64,000 nt of DNA, from positions 372,001-436,000 of the forward strand of contig WHVD01000047.1 in assembly GCA_015178975.1 (NCBI GenBank), in the 5' to 3' direction. This document shows, in pieces, positions 31,503-42,743 of this stretch. The first letter of the stretch is position 1. The number at the start of each line of letters is the position of its first letter. The notes beneath the pieces are model-generated. The model made no database searches and was not told the origin of the DNA. It saw only the letters and a program-made list of their open reading frames with translations. The DNA is from Hysterangium stoloniferum (taxonomy: Eukaryota > Basidiomycota > Agaricomycetes > Hysterangiales > Hysterangiaceae). Made by a program: the position numbers and the translations under genes.

Positions 31503-32738
31503 TGTTAAGTGCTGTGTCAGAACTTATTCCGGAACTATTGGAAAGTCACCAGGAATTCAGAAACTATCAGATAGGGTCAGGACATTGGCTTCAGCTTATG
31601 TGCTGCACCTCTATGCAAACATTCAGGAGTCCTTAATTTCGAAGGCGAGACTTATGCTGGAAGATATGGATATTCAGAGTTCCAAAGAGTTCCAAATATC
31701 AAGTGTACAGAAAGACAGAAGAGGGAACAAGAAACTAAGTTGATATCAGATCTAAAGTAAAGTACAAATTTGTGGAAACTAATATAAGTCTTCTCGTTAT
31801 TGTACTACAAACTAAGGAGGATATCTGAAAACTATTAAGTATACCAAATTCTAATATACTCTAAAGGTCATTTAAACATCTGGGATGTATGTAATTCAAA
31901 CATAATTTGGTTTTTAAAACTTTCAAAAAGTTTTAAATGCTCTTGTACATTACAAACTAAAGAATCTTTCTGGACATGAGTAGACAATAAAAAAAAATTT
32001 GTAATTTGAAACACTAATACTTTTAAAAAATAGATACCTTTAGATAGTCCATTCCATGCATATGTATATCATTGGTACCTCTAAATACATATGTATTACT
32101 TCGGAATGGATCTGTCAATCTGAACAGATTTCTACTTGATTCAACATACCCAGAATATATAGGGGGTTTTACTTAATAAAGACAGCTGTGGTATGAAAAA
32201 TTTCCAATAATATTTTACATATTTTACATATTTTACATGGAATAACTACATTACAACTCTTAAAAAACAAAGTACTAATAAAAGTATTAGTAGGCATCTG
32301 TAAAAGGAAGGAAATTATATACAATGGAATTTGTTAAATAACTATGGGTTGTATAAGATGTAATATGGAGAACTATTTCTGATGGTTGTTTTTTGATGAT
32401 ATAATTGTTTCAGAATAGATATCACTATTTAAAGATAGAGTTTTGTAAAAATAAGGCTTTTATTAATAAATATTTGAGATTATAGTAATTATAAACACCC
32501 TCCTAAGACCACAATAAGACAGAAATGGAAATATTCTGAAATGGGAATACAATAAGATGAATTGGGGAGACATTATTCCGAAACAGGAATATAATTAACA
32601 AATGAGTGAATACTTGTCAAATGGACAAATTACCAAATGCGGAACAAGGGAAGATTACAGAAGATGTGGGAACTATGATGTTCCATAGTCGGAAGTCGGA
32701 AGTCAGATATTGAAAACATCTGGGAATGGGTTGTAACA
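31503..32738 (-). repeat. family A solo LTR (inverted) split by an M1 MITE
   Basis: The family A LTR in inverse, from TGTTAAGTGC to GTTGTAACA. Flanks ACTTA and GCTTA differ at one base, as expected for an aged 5-bp duplication. M1 sits at 31816-32503. Confidence 0.8.
31816..32503 (-). mobile_element. M1 MITE, complete copy
   Basis: 688 bp, AT-rich, ends GGAGG..CCTCC, with 3-bp duplication TAA (31813-31815 and 32504-32506) inside a known LTR sequence, which fixes both ends. No open frame. Matches copies at 42744 and 49847. Confidence 0.8.
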
Positions 32739-32892
32739 GCTTAGAGCCTTCCTTCCCCTTTTAGCTTAGATCTTAACAGATATTCAGAGTTCTGAAGAGT
32801 TCTGAATATCAAGTGTACAGAAAGAGAAGAGGAATAAGGTAACTAAGTTGATATCAGATCTAAGGTATTAGGGTGCCTGTCATTTCAGACCC

Positions 32893-33416
32893 TGTCACGA
32901 ATTGAATTTTACTCAATAAGGTCGAATAAACAATTGAAGAATATTCAACAATATCGAATAAAGATGCCTCATTCGACAAAGTATTAATTCGTCCTGTTGA
33001 TAAAGCATGAGGCAAAGATAGGACACAGAGGCTCACGAATAAATAAGTTGAAGAAAGGCTCGGAAAAGTTCGACAATTATGTAATACAGTAATAATATAA
33101 TATAATACAGGTTTTCTGACTGACTTCCTTTGTTCCTATCATTGCCCTTATATACTATATATCATCTACCTATGATGATAATATGATATCAAAGTGAAAT
33201 CATCAATGACATCAACCTGAGACAAGTCGAAGATATTCGAGATTGTCAAAGATATTGTCAAAGAATAGTGGAGTCGGAAGTTGAGTCGGAAGTTGAGTTG
33301 GAAATTGAGTTGGAAAGTTGAAGGAATGTCAAAGAAATGTCAAAGAAATATTAAAGAAATGTCAAAGAAATATTAAATTGAATATTATTGAAATTTGAGT
33401 TTGTACGTTCGTGACA
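32893..33416 (+). repeat. family F solo LTR-like element
   Basis: 524 bp, TGTCACGAATT..CGTGACA, duplication GACCC (32888-32892 and 33417-33421). It contains a short tandem AAGTTGAGTCGG stretch and several TGTCAAAGAAAT repeats near its end. Confidence 0.85.
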
Positions 33417-33455
33417 GACCCCTGCAAGCTGTTTTAGCCCTGTAACCCTCAGGCA

Positions 33456-34220
33456 TGTTAAGAACAGAAAACTGACTGATGTCAGTAGACTGACAGGGAC
33501 TGAATGGAAGGACTTGGCTTCAGCTTACATATATGCTGCACCCTTGCAAATTACTGTCAGGTGTCCTTAAATTTCAGGTGGGTGGAAAACTAGTCCTGTT
33601 GAATAATCCTCTCAGTAAGTCACTGATTGGAAGCTGAAGGATAAGTTGATGGTTGGATCAAAGGGTCAGAAACTGAGAGTGGGTGAGTGCAAGCAGAGGC
33701 AGAGAGTGGGATATTTAGAGCGAGACTATGAGAGTTGTTTAGGAGTGTTCTGAGTCGATATTCTGATTGCCTTGTAGCTACATTACAGTTGGACTTAAAT
33801 ACTAGTTATCGGCATCTCAAAATACTAAGGTAAGAGCAGGAATGTCCAATTAGTGACAAATAAACTTGACTAGGAACTAGAAGGTTACGATAAGATTGGA
33901 GGCCATGATTAACTGAGAGCAGAATTACAAGAAAAGGGAATAGTCCAAGAGCTACAAGTATATATGGGCATATGTGAAACATAGAGTAGAATGGATCATC
34001 ATAATAAAAAGGGGACATATCAAAGCATAACCAGATGGTACAAGTATAACTTGACAGGGGCATAAACAGGGTTTGATCACCGTGAAGGGATACAGTACAT
34101 CAGTGTCAGTATACTGATGGTTGCCAATACAATGACTTGACCTGTAACTTGAAATGTAGGCAGACAATAGTATCAGTGGGGACCATTGGGTTGCAACACG
34201 GTTGCAACACAGTTGTAACA
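33456..34220 (-). repeat. family D solo LTR (inverted)
   Basis: 765 bp, TGTTAAGAACAG..TTGTAACA, duplication AGGCA (33451-33455 and 34221-34225). It is a short, decayed family D copy with little of the U5 minisatellite. Confidence 0.85.
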
Positions 34221-34743
34221 AGGCATCCCACTATTGGTACCCCCACTCATGGTAGCACCACTTGTGGCACCCCCAACACTTGTTTCTTTGTATATTAGTA
34301 CTTTAGTATTCTGTCCTGTCTCCATTCCATTCATTCCCCTGTCACTGTTCCACATATACATCCCATTTGCCACTTTTCAGAATACTTTGCTGTATTGTAT
34401 TTAGCCTTGTTTGGATTCCCATTCATTTCCCTACTTCCTTTTGACCCACCATCACTCTTGCTTCTCTGATTGGCCTTCCAATTATCCATCATCACTGTAG
34501 TATAAAGCTCCTTCATATATGCTACAGTTTCTTCAGTTCAAATATTGACTTAGATTACCCCCTTTTAGTTCTCAAGTCCTATTACTCCTACCTTAATACT
34601 CTCAAAGACATCTTCAGCAAGCTGTGACCCCTTACCTCACAACTCTTAGTAATTCAGTCTTCCAGTCAATTGAGCTAAGTGTTGAGGGCACAACACAATG
34701 AGTTGAAGCCAAACTCCACTACATTTATAGAGTCAGACCTCCC

Positions 34744-35849
34744 TGTTACGACTGTGTTGCAACCCAAAGATATCTGACGATGCTATCACCTCAAGTTATC
34801 GTCACATCGCCATATCAGCCACCATCAGTAAACCTGACACTGACGTACACCCTCACGGCGATCAAACCCCACTGCAGCCCCTGTCAAATTATACTTGTAC
34901 TATCTGGTTATACTCTGATATGTCCCTTTAGCCCTTGATGATCTGTTTATTCTATGTCTCACCTATGTTGTACATATGTACCGTGGACTGTTTCCTTTTT
35001 TGTAGTTATCACCCTTGGTTATTCACAGCCTCTGACTTAATCATAACCTTCCTGTTCTTGGTCAAGTTTATTTGTCATTAGTATTTCTGCTCTTCCCACA
35101 ATTAGTATTTTCTAGACACCGATAACTCATATATAAACCTGCTGTAATGTAGCTACTTGTCACGAATTGATTATTCTTCAATAAAGTCGAATAATATTCT
35201 ACTGATTGAATTGAAAGCCTCATTCAACGAAGTATATATTCACCCTGTTGATGAAGTAAGAGGCTATTACCAGTCACGAGAACTCACGGAAGTATTTGTC
35301 GAAGAAGTTACAACAAGTAGATTACTAGTATCACTAAATTACAGATATTTCGACTGACTTCCCTCACTCCTTTTGTAGCCCTTTTATGCTTTTCTTTGTA
35401 TCGTTATGACTATGTTGTGAACTAATAATGAAATCATACATGATGTCAAAATGAGACATGTTGAAAGAGATTTGATGTTGTTGAATAATGTTCGGGTTTG
35501 TCAAGTCGAAATTCAATGAGTCAAAGAGTTGTCGAAAGTTACCTTTGATTGTTTGTGACAATGTTGTGACTTGTGACAGTTGTGACACTACTAGGCAATC
35601 AGAATATCAACTAAGTTACTCCTACTAGTTCTTCGCTCTTCTCTCCATTCTCCCTCTCTCTCTGCCCCCTACCAATCTGGGGATCTGACAGTTCAACCAC
35701 TGTTTGGATCTCCAATAGATAAGTTCTCGCACATTCAAAATTTAAGGACAACTGACAGTAACTTTGCGAGGGTGCAGCACACAAGCTGAAGCCACATCCT
35801 TCCATTTGGACCCTGTCAGATTTCTGACCTCCTGGCACACAACTTAATA
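34744..35849 (+). repeat. family D solo LTR containing a family F insertion
   Basis: TGTTACGACTGTG..ACTTAATA (the final CA has decayed to TA) with duplication CTCCC (34739-34743 and 35850-35854). A family F element splits it just before the predicted transcript start. Confidence 0.85.
35158..35587 (+). repeat. family F solo LTR-like element
   Basis: 430 bp, TGTCACGAATTG..TTGTGACA, duplication CTACT (35153-35157 and 35588-35592). Confidence 0.85.
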
Positions 35850-35974
35850 CTCCCAACTAGTATGATCTCTATTGTTGGCCCCCCAATTGACTACATTACC
35901 ATCATTGGCACTTTCAGACTGACCTAAAGTACTGATGGTTCTGATGGTTGGTCCAGATCTCTACCATGTGCTTG

Positions 35975-36391
35975 GGAGGATAGTCACAATTTATTGAATA
36001 TGCAAAATTTTATGGAAAAGTTCTCATATTTTTTAAGTGAGACTATTTCCTCTGGCTATGACTATGTTTTAGGAGTTTATATTTCATTACCCCAAAATTT
36101 CATCTTCAAGACTTGTATACTCTTTTAAAATATGCACAAATGTTGTGGTTAAACAAGATTATCTGGGGTGCTACCTAATCTTTGGGATAGAATGTATTCT
36201 CTAGTATCTGTGTGACTTTTAAAATATGCACAAATGACATGGTTAAACAAAATTATTTGGGTTAAGACTTAATCTTTGGGATGAGATGCATTCTCCAGTA
36301 TCTCTGTGACTTTTAAAATATTCTACAGCAAACAATAAAAATATATATACTTGAGTGGATAAATAACTTTTAAAGTTTTTGGTTATCCTCC
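35975..36391 (+). mobile_element. M2 MITE
   Basis: 417 bp, ends GGAGG..CCTCC, 3-bp duplication TTG. It holds an internal tandem pair of about 95 bp (about 36130-36320). Inserted in a gypsy RNase H relic. A second copy spans 51515-53955. Confidence 0.75.
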
Positions 36392-36612
36392 TTGGCCCCT
36401 TCCAAGAAATGTTGGCATTGCTCTGAAGCCTGGATGATGGATAGGAGTCTTTTGTCATAGTTCTCATAGTTCCATTCCACTGTGTTCAGACTCTTGGAGT
36501 AAAAGGCCACTGGGTGGCACTTCCCTCAGAATCTGATTTCTGAGACAGAATGGCTCCTGTGGCAAAGTCTGAACTATCTGCTTCAATCTGAAATTGTTCA
36601 GCTCATGGCTTA
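36392..36612 (-). pseudogene. gypsy RNase H fragment
   Basis: The minus-strand translation contains EADSSDFATG-ILSQ, the RNase H N-terminal motif. It belongs to the same pol relic as 37135-37812 and is separated from it by an LTR-like insertion. CpG-poor, with stops. Confidence 0.65.
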
Positions 36613-36645
36613 TGAGTGGGCATCCAGGGTAACCTACAGGTGTTC

Positions 36646-37130
36646 TGGGACAGGTAGGACTTGGCTTCAGCTTACAGTATATATGCTGTGCCCTTGCACA
36701 ATTGTTGAGTCCAATTTCAGATGGGGGAAACATGGGAGACCAGTGGACTCCAGAATTATACAAAAGAATAGGGGTGAGGGACCCAGGGCTTCCAAGAACT
36801 AGTGATTCTTAATCAGAGGACCTGCAGGTTCTGGGAATACATACACTAGTATAAATTTTACTAGAGCAAAATAGGTAGAATACTTGATGTGTGCTAAGTT
36901 GATTTTCTGATTGGATTGTAAGTACAAATTTACTTGACTATATAGTACTAAAGATTATTGTACTACTAATCTGGTGATATAAAAAGACAAAACAGGCAAA
37001 CAAGAAATAAGGCAGGGTTGACCATACTAAGAATGAAGGTCAGGAAAGAATAAGAGCAAACACAGGAGCATAATAAACCAGATGTCAAACCTACTCAGGA
37101 ACAGATTGGGGAAAGATCTTCAAGCATCTA
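36646..37130 (-). repeat. decayed family E LTR (inverted)
   Basis: Resembles 52162-52979: GGTAGGACTTGGCTTCAGCTTA, a hairpin relic, then TTGAGTCCAATTTCAGA. Ends are blurred and no duplication was found. Confidence 0.5.
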
Positions 37131-37134
37131 AGGG

Positions 37135-37812
37135 GTCCAGGTTACCCAGTCAGGGTCCTGTTGGTGGATTGTCTCTGTAAACAGAGAGGTATATAGTGCT
37201 GATATGGTAAGGACTGGGCCCTGGTGGGATTCCTGGTCTTAACAGAAATGGTTGATTGTCATCTGGGAGTGTGAGGACTGGAGCAGAGGTCACTTGAGCC
37301 TTAATACAATGGTTTGAACATCGCCAGTGGTTTGGGCATCCCCTGTTGGTGTGAAAGGCTGCCACCCACTCATTGCCTTCCATAATGTGAATGTCATTGT
37401 ACCCCCATTGAACATCTAACTTTGTGAAGCACTGAGCTCCTTGGAGTTGATCCACAAGTTTTGAAATCAGTGGAATGGTGTAGCAGTTCTTAATTGTGAT
37501 GGTATTTAATTCACAGTAATCTTGGACTAATTGGAGAGATCCATCTTTCTTCTTGATGAAGAATATATGTAGGAGAAGCTATAGGGGATTTGGAGGGGCA
37601 TGTATGACTGGTCTTTAAATTCTCCTTGAGGAAGTCATCCAGTTGCACTTGTTCAGATGGGGACAAGGGGTATACCTTACAGTTGGTGACTTTAGCACCA
37701 GGCTCAAGCTCAATGGCATAGTCCCAAATCTTACATTTTGGGAGGTGTCAAGTGAATCAACCAGTGAGTAATTATGGGAATTCAGAGCAATGAGATAGAA
37801 GAAAAGGATCAT
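37135..37812 (-). pseudogene. gypsy reverse transcriptase fragment
   Basis: The minus-strand translation near 37480-37560 gives IKKKDGSLQLVQDYCELN, followed by LVDQLQGAQCFTKLDVQWGY and NDIHIMEGNEWVAAF. This is the fingers/palm start of a gypsy RT from a lineage different from family A. Truncated before YxDD. Confidence 0.75.
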
Positions 37813-37961
37813 AAGATATGATGAAGAAAATAGTTATGGAACACAATAATGAGAAACCTCATTATAATCTCAAGACACCCTGAACCTCCATATGTCCAAC
37901 CAACCACAACAACCTCCTTCCCAGTAGCAAAAAATGCCTTCTGACAGCGACGGGGGCACCA

Positions 37962-38700
37962 TTGAATATTGGGAGAGAGGTACCAGATTTCGTCTATTCT
38001 ATAGCAGAGCCTTATCAGTCAATTCCACGGGAAAAATCTCATGACAGACTGTTTGATGCAGGTATGCACCCAGCTTTGGTTGATCCGGCTTTGTTTGCGT
38101 TACGTATGATTGGACCCTTTCACGGCGAAAATTGGTCGAGCGGAGTTGAGGGTTTGTAAGAGAATATGCAGCTTCATTCCGAAAGTCTCCATATCCATGG
38201 CGTTCGTATCTGGTCCAGATCTCGGAATACTCCGCGCCTCGCGATTCAGAATGCAAGAACATTGACACGTTGAAAAGTGAAATAAGATATTCATATAGAT
38301 TAGCTGTATCATTAATAGAAAGTTTTTTTTTTCTAGTAGATATTTGTCACATGAGTCGCCACACATAAGGCCGCCACTTTGAATCTGATTCTATTTGGAA
38401 GTTCGCCACAGTTCGTGGACTTCAGGTTTGAGTGCGGACGGAGCCTAGCCGGTTTCCAAATTAAGTATCAACGTAAATTTCTTGTTTTGTGCTCATCTAG
38501 AGGTAAACCCTTAGCATTTTTTCCGTTCTCTGCCACATTAGGATTAATTCTAGGCAGCGTGCTGAAATCACAATTTCTTTTGTCTATATGAAACTTTGCT
38601 CCTCAATCAATGTCAGTATGGAATTGTTACATGAGACCGTTTGCCGATTCTATTGGGAAGTCAGCAACTTAGTGGTGCAAGTACGGGACCTCGTCTATTC
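37962..38700 (+). repeat. inverted segmental duplication, copy 1
   Basis: It matches the reverse complement of 55003-55740 with small indels. On the minus strand 38000-38268 is open (SMFLHSESRGAEYSEIWTRY...), CpG-rich and host-like, while the other copy has a stop there. It may be part of a host gene with introns; no family recognised. Confidence 0.7.
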
Positions 38701-39057
38701 TATTGGTTCCATACGTGCGTTAATACCACTCAATAAAGCTGTGCGACTGTCATTATATGCCAAGTCGTCGTTCCTCTGAGGACACAGCTAACAGATCATC
38801 CCGCAGTGTCAGTCTTGGGAGCGTGGACGCGAACCTCAACACATCCCGGCAACAAGATTCAGAAAAGCGGTGTGTAGTTCTGAGTTGATGGCAATTGACA
38901 CGTACCGAGCCGCGGGTAGTACCCGTCAAGGCTCTCAAAACCTAGATCTTGCGTTTCGAAGTCTTATTCATAGGCAGACGGACAATTATGTTATGTAGAC
39001 ATTACTTATTACATAGGATCGTCAGTTTCATATTATAGAATTGAAATGTGCCATCCA
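38701..39057. other. intergenic, nothing supported
   Basis: Low-copy sequence between the duplicated segment and the phosphotransferase stop codon. No open frame of note. Confidence 0.4.
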
Positions 39058-39876
39058 TTACCAAGGATTAGACACCGCCCAAAGTGCCATCTCTACTTCC
39101 CATTCGATTTCATACTGGGGGAACACACCCTTAAACACCGAGAACCATTCGTGGTAACGCTGGCGTCGGTATACGGCCATGGTAAACTCGTAATACTCGG
39201 GGTACCACCCAGCAGTTTCGAAATCCACAAGTCCTACCAATTTATTTCCTGATATGAGCAAATTGTGAGGAGACAGATCTCCGTGTGTAAAGTAAATTGT
39301 ATGGGAACGGGTATGAGATGCCTTGACAAACTCGCGCACGCGGTCACGTTCATCAGCAAGAACAAGTGTGCACAGAAATTCGTGAAAGTCGCCAACAGAG
39401 GCAAATGGGCCGTAGGTACCGTCTACGAAAATTCGGTACGACCTGCAGGGATCAGAAACCCCTGGAAACCCACAAACTGCATTGGTGGGGACGGGCAACC
39501 TTCGAAGCTGTGAGACCCAGTCCTGGAGAGTCTCCTTCATCGCATCTAGCTCTGACTCGGACCATTCTCCGAGAGAGGACTGGCATGGTTCCCCAGGAAC
39601 CAACGTCATAACTATGATTCCACCGCCATCATATTCGATTACGTCCAGGACTTTCGGAACAGGTATGGTGGTGTTCGCTTCGACAAACGCCATAGCCAGT
39701 GCTTCCGACTTTCTGACGCGGGGCCCATATTTGGCACATATCCCGGGACCAAAGACGGTAAACCCACCATCGGTGGGAAGTCCTTTTTTCTTCTTGATTA
39801 ATAATCTGTAGATTGCTAACCGAAGAGTTTGAGGAATAAACTTCCATATCCACCAAAGAAAACGCGGCGGCGGCAT
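39058..39876 (-). CDS. APH-family phosphotransferase (aminoglycoside/choline kinase-like)
   Basis: A single open frame of 272 codons with ATG at 39874-39876 and no needed intron. After a hydrophobic/basic N-terminus it shows KSEALAMAFVEANTTIPVPKVLD and IIVMTLVPGEPC (N-lobe and hinge), then the Brenner motif HGDLSPHNLLI (catalytic Asp) near residue 200 and the metal-binding LVDFETAGWYPEYYE. These are the signatures of the fungal APH group, ATP-dependent kinases of small molecules whose substrate is usually unknown. It is an unbroken, CpG-normal gene between repeat clusters. Antibiotic resistance should not be inferred. Confidence 0.88.
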   Translation of the reverse strand: MPPPRFLWWIWKFIPQTLRLAIYRLLIKKKKGLPTDGGFTVFGPGICAKYGPRVRKSEALAMAFVEANTTIPVPKVLDVIEYDGGGIIVMTLVPGEPCQSSLGEWSESELDAMKETLQDWVSQLRRLPVPTNAVCGFPGVSDPCRSYRIFVDGTYGPFASVGDFHEFLCTLVLADERDRVREFVKASHTRSHTIYFTHGDLSPHNLLISGNKLVGLVDFETAGWYPEYYEFTMAVYRRQRYHEWFSVFKGVFPQYEIEWEVEMALWAVSNPW

Positions 39877-40158
39877 GTTGTCTAAAAGGTGGATCGTACT
39901 TAATAGGAAGGCAGAGAAAAAGCTTATTGGTACAGGGCGTACCTGTATAAAGAAGTGAGGTCGCGTGAACTTGGACTAGTATCGAGTGCCGCACGATCCC
40001 TGCGTGCCGGGAGTAGTTCGGCACTCAACGTCCAGCCGAGCGTATGAAGGAGTCGCACGCCTTTTGTTTCCTACGACATCTCTGTCAGTACAGTATCTGA
40101 GAATTTCGCATCCTTTCATGGATTATCATTCCTTAATTGTATAAATCTGAATGGTGAG
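39877..40158. other. upstream region of the phosphotransferase gene
   Basis: Presumed promoter and 5' UTR of the leftward gene; CpG content falls sharply at about 40100 where repeat-derived sequence begins. Confidence 0.4.
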
Positions 40159-41498
40159 ATGAACCCACCCCCAACAGAGGCAGAGGTGGAAACTGCTCCA
40201 GTGGATGTGAATCTGGTGCCAGATCCTTCATCATTACCGCTATCAGAAGGGGCTGGCACCAACTGGGAATCATGAAGGGCAGGCCAACACCCACCACCTT
40301 CCAAGATCGAGCTACTGGATGCACAAATAGCCCAGCTAATGGTGCACAAACATAGTCTAACAAGTGATGTTAGCCCTGGTGATCTCAATGGACGAAGTGC
40401 AGCATCGACAGTGCTGGCTGTGACAAGGTTATTCCTTGACCCAGAGGCACTATGACAGGCCAGGAACATACCTTCCCCAACTGACGAGTCCCGAGGCAAC
40501 AGGAAGGCCCCAATTCCTGAGATTATACCTGGGTTTAAAGCCAACCCTTTAGAGATCCATAAGTCCACCCTTTCCTTATCTCACAGATGGACAGCCAGTC
40601 CATGTGGTTTCACATGTGGGCTGTCCAGACAGTCCAACGGCATTGTGGAAGGCATGTCGCAGTTCATGGACAGTGTGGTGGCATTGTGGAATGCATGCCA
40701 TACGTTACAGCAGTTTGACAGCATTGTGGAATGCATGCCGTGCAATGTGACAGCTTTGATTCCGTGGTGTCTATGCAATCATCAGGCTCATACTCCCCCT
40801 CCCTTTTTATGTTTTTCAGCAATTCCACACAAGGTGGAGGAAGCCTTTAAGAACCTTCACTATGTTCCTTACATCTCCCTCACCTCCAAGGCGTGGCAAA
40901 GAGCAGAGAAAGGAGCAGAGGAGTTTACCATTTCACCATCTGGCAGCATCATTGCCAGAGGGCTGGACTGTGAGAATGAGAAAGGCATCAGTATAATTGA
41001 CTGGTTAGCAGCAGCGATGGCAGCAGTTGACCACACTCGAGTCCATGGTGGTGTCCAAAGAGCCAATCCATTAGCGGCCTACCATGCGATTGTGACGTCA
41101 ATTGCGAAGTCACATAGCTGGGACATTGCCATGGACTATGATGTTCAACAATGGGAGGCAGCTGCCTGCAACTTGTCTCATGACTTGGGCTGTTTAGATC
41201 CCGAGGCACTGATGATCATATCAACTCAAACAGCACTTCAGTCAGCAAAGGTGTCCCAGACCTCAATGGGACCACCCAAGCACTCATGGCCAGCAGAGTC
41301 ACCCCCCCAAGCCGGATCACCACAAAAGAGACTGTGCACTGACAGGGACTCCTCACATTGTTTTCGATGTGGAGTCCAAGGCAACCTGCCCGCTGACTGC
41401 CAGTTCCTTACACATATACAATGTCTTACTACCATTGTTTCACCCCCATATTTGGCATCTGCTGTACGAGATGAGGGATCGGGAAATGTTGTGGTGGT
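40159..41498 (+). pseudogene. Gag-like / zinc-knuckle retroelement protein, broken
   Basis: From ATG 40159 the frame codes for a Pro/Glu-rich start and SKIELLDAQIAQL, with stop codons, then IPEIIPGFKANPLEIHK. 40625-40760 contains near-repeats of a CATTGTGGAATGCATGCC motif. The long open part (from 40645) has a helical region and ends in a zinc-knuckle-like CFRCGVQGNLPADC in which the usual His is Asn. I recall similar basidiomycete proteins linked to retroelements, possibly DIRS-like, but cannot verify that. It is cut by a family D LTR at 41499. Confidence 0.55.
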
Positions 41499-42404
41499 TG
41501 TTACGACCGTGTCATAACCGTGTCGCAATCCAACGGTCCCCGAGAATACTACCGTCTATCAATGTTCCAAGTTATTGATCAAGTCATCATTTCGGCAACC
41601 TTCAGAACACTGACACTGATGTATACCTTCACGGTGATCAAACCCCATTTACGCCCCTGTCAAAATATACTCATACCATCTGGTTATGCTTTGATACGTC
41701 CCTTTTCATTATGATGATCCGTTTTACTCTATGTTTCACATATACCCGTATATACTTGTAGCCCATGGACTATTCCATTTTCTCATAATCCCACTCTCGG
41801 CTAAATCTTGGCTTCCGATCTTATTGTAACCTTCCGGTTTCTAGTCAAGTCTATTTGTCAAATAGTGTTTCCACTCTTCCCTTAGTTAGTAGTTTCTAGA
41901 TGCCGATAACTCATATATAGACCCGCTGTAATGTAACTACTAAACAATCAGAATATCGACTTAGATACCCCTCTAATTTCCGACTCCATTATCTATTCAC
42001 GACCACCACATTCCAACTCCATCCGATTTACGATTCAACCTACATTTACGACTTCAACCTCTAATCTCCGACTCTCAGTCTCCAACTCTCAGTCTCCAAC
42101 TCTCAGTCTCCAACTCTCTCAGTCTCCAACTCTCAGTCTCCAACTCTCAGTCTCCAACTCTCAGTCTCCAACTCTCAATCTCCGACTCTTGGTCTCCAAC
42201 CCCTCAGCCCAACCCTCAACTTATCCTTCGGTTTCAGATCGGTAGTTTACTGAGAGGTTTACATGACAGGACTAGTTTCCGCCCACCCGAAATTTAAGGA
42301 CACCCGATGGTAACTTGCGAGGGCGCAGCACATAAGCTGAAGCCAAGTCCTTCCGTTCGGTCCCTGTCAGTCAACCGATATCAGTCAGTTTTCTGCTCTT
42401 AACA
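41499..42404 (+). repeat. family D solo LTR
   Basis: 906 bp, TGTTACGACCG..CTCTTAACA, duplication GTGGT (41494-41498 and 42405-42409). CpG-rich and probably young. U5 contains about nine copies of a pyrimidine-rich CTCAGTCTCCAACT unit (about 42060-42190). Confidence 0.92.
42322..42344 (+). promoter_or_regulatory. conserved U5 hairpin, family D copy
   Basis: GGC and CAGC arms, ACATAA loop, GCTG and GCC arms. It lies 60 bp before the LTR end, downstream of the minisatellite. Confidence 0.65.
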
Positions 42405-42743
42405 GTGGTAGAAGGAGGGGTAGTCATTTGAGGTTGGGGGATTCTACTGAAATCAGGAAATTTGGGTCTAGGTTGTTGGCCTTATGACATGATGTAGTTG
42501 ATGAAATGTATAGGGAAATTATGTGGAGAGAGATAGAAGAGACAAGAAAGTTGTGAAAATTTTTGGTGAATTTATGTTTCTTTTATATTAATTTAAACCC
42601 TGCTCAGTTGCCAATGTGGAGAGTTCGAGGGGGAAAAGAGGAGTAGAAAAAGAGAAGGGAAATTGATTACATTCATAGGCAGATAAAATAGCATAATTAA
42701 TTTCTTAAGCACTGAAGGTAGCATATAGTTCTTGTAAACCCTA
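42405..42743. other. nothing supported
   Basis: Purine-rich, CpG-poor stretch between the family D LTR and an M1 MITE. It may be the continuation of the Gag-like relic, but no coding match could be seen. Confidence 0.35.

Larger units (their letters stand above)
28785..32778 (+). repeat. family C solo LTR with four nested insertions
   Basis: TGTTAGGATCCTG..CTTAACA with target duplication GATAT. The LTR itself is about 1 kb. The rest is insertions, each with its own duplication: family F (28859-29309), family G (29849-30323), family B (30329-31401) and an inverted family A LTR (31503-32738) that contains an M1 MITE. TATA at about 29571. Its U5 hairpin has CAAC/GTTG inner arms. Confidence 0.8.
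28614..32865 (-). repeat. outer family A LTR (inverted), split by a 4-kb nested LTR
   Basis: 28614-28784 and 32779-32865 are the U5/hairpin and middle parts of an inverted family A LTR. They are separated by the family C LTR, which carries the duplication GATAT on both sides (28780-28784 and 32779-32783). The remaining 5' part of this LTR is not found; it is cut at 32866 by a second family C LTR. Confidence 0.75.
32866..35930 (+). repeat. second family C LTR, truncated, with nested insertions
   Basis: It starts TATTAGGGTGCCTGTC (the expected TG has decayed) and follows family C between the insertions at 32893-33416, 33456-34220 and 34744-35849. The hairpin region at about 34685-34710 has CAAC/GTTG arms. 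The end after about 35930 does not match family C. Confidence 0.65.

Noticed and set aside
39058..39876. Aminoglycoside resistance gene
   Set aside because: The APH fold is common among fungal small-molecule kinases; nothing in the sequence indicates an antibiotic substrate.
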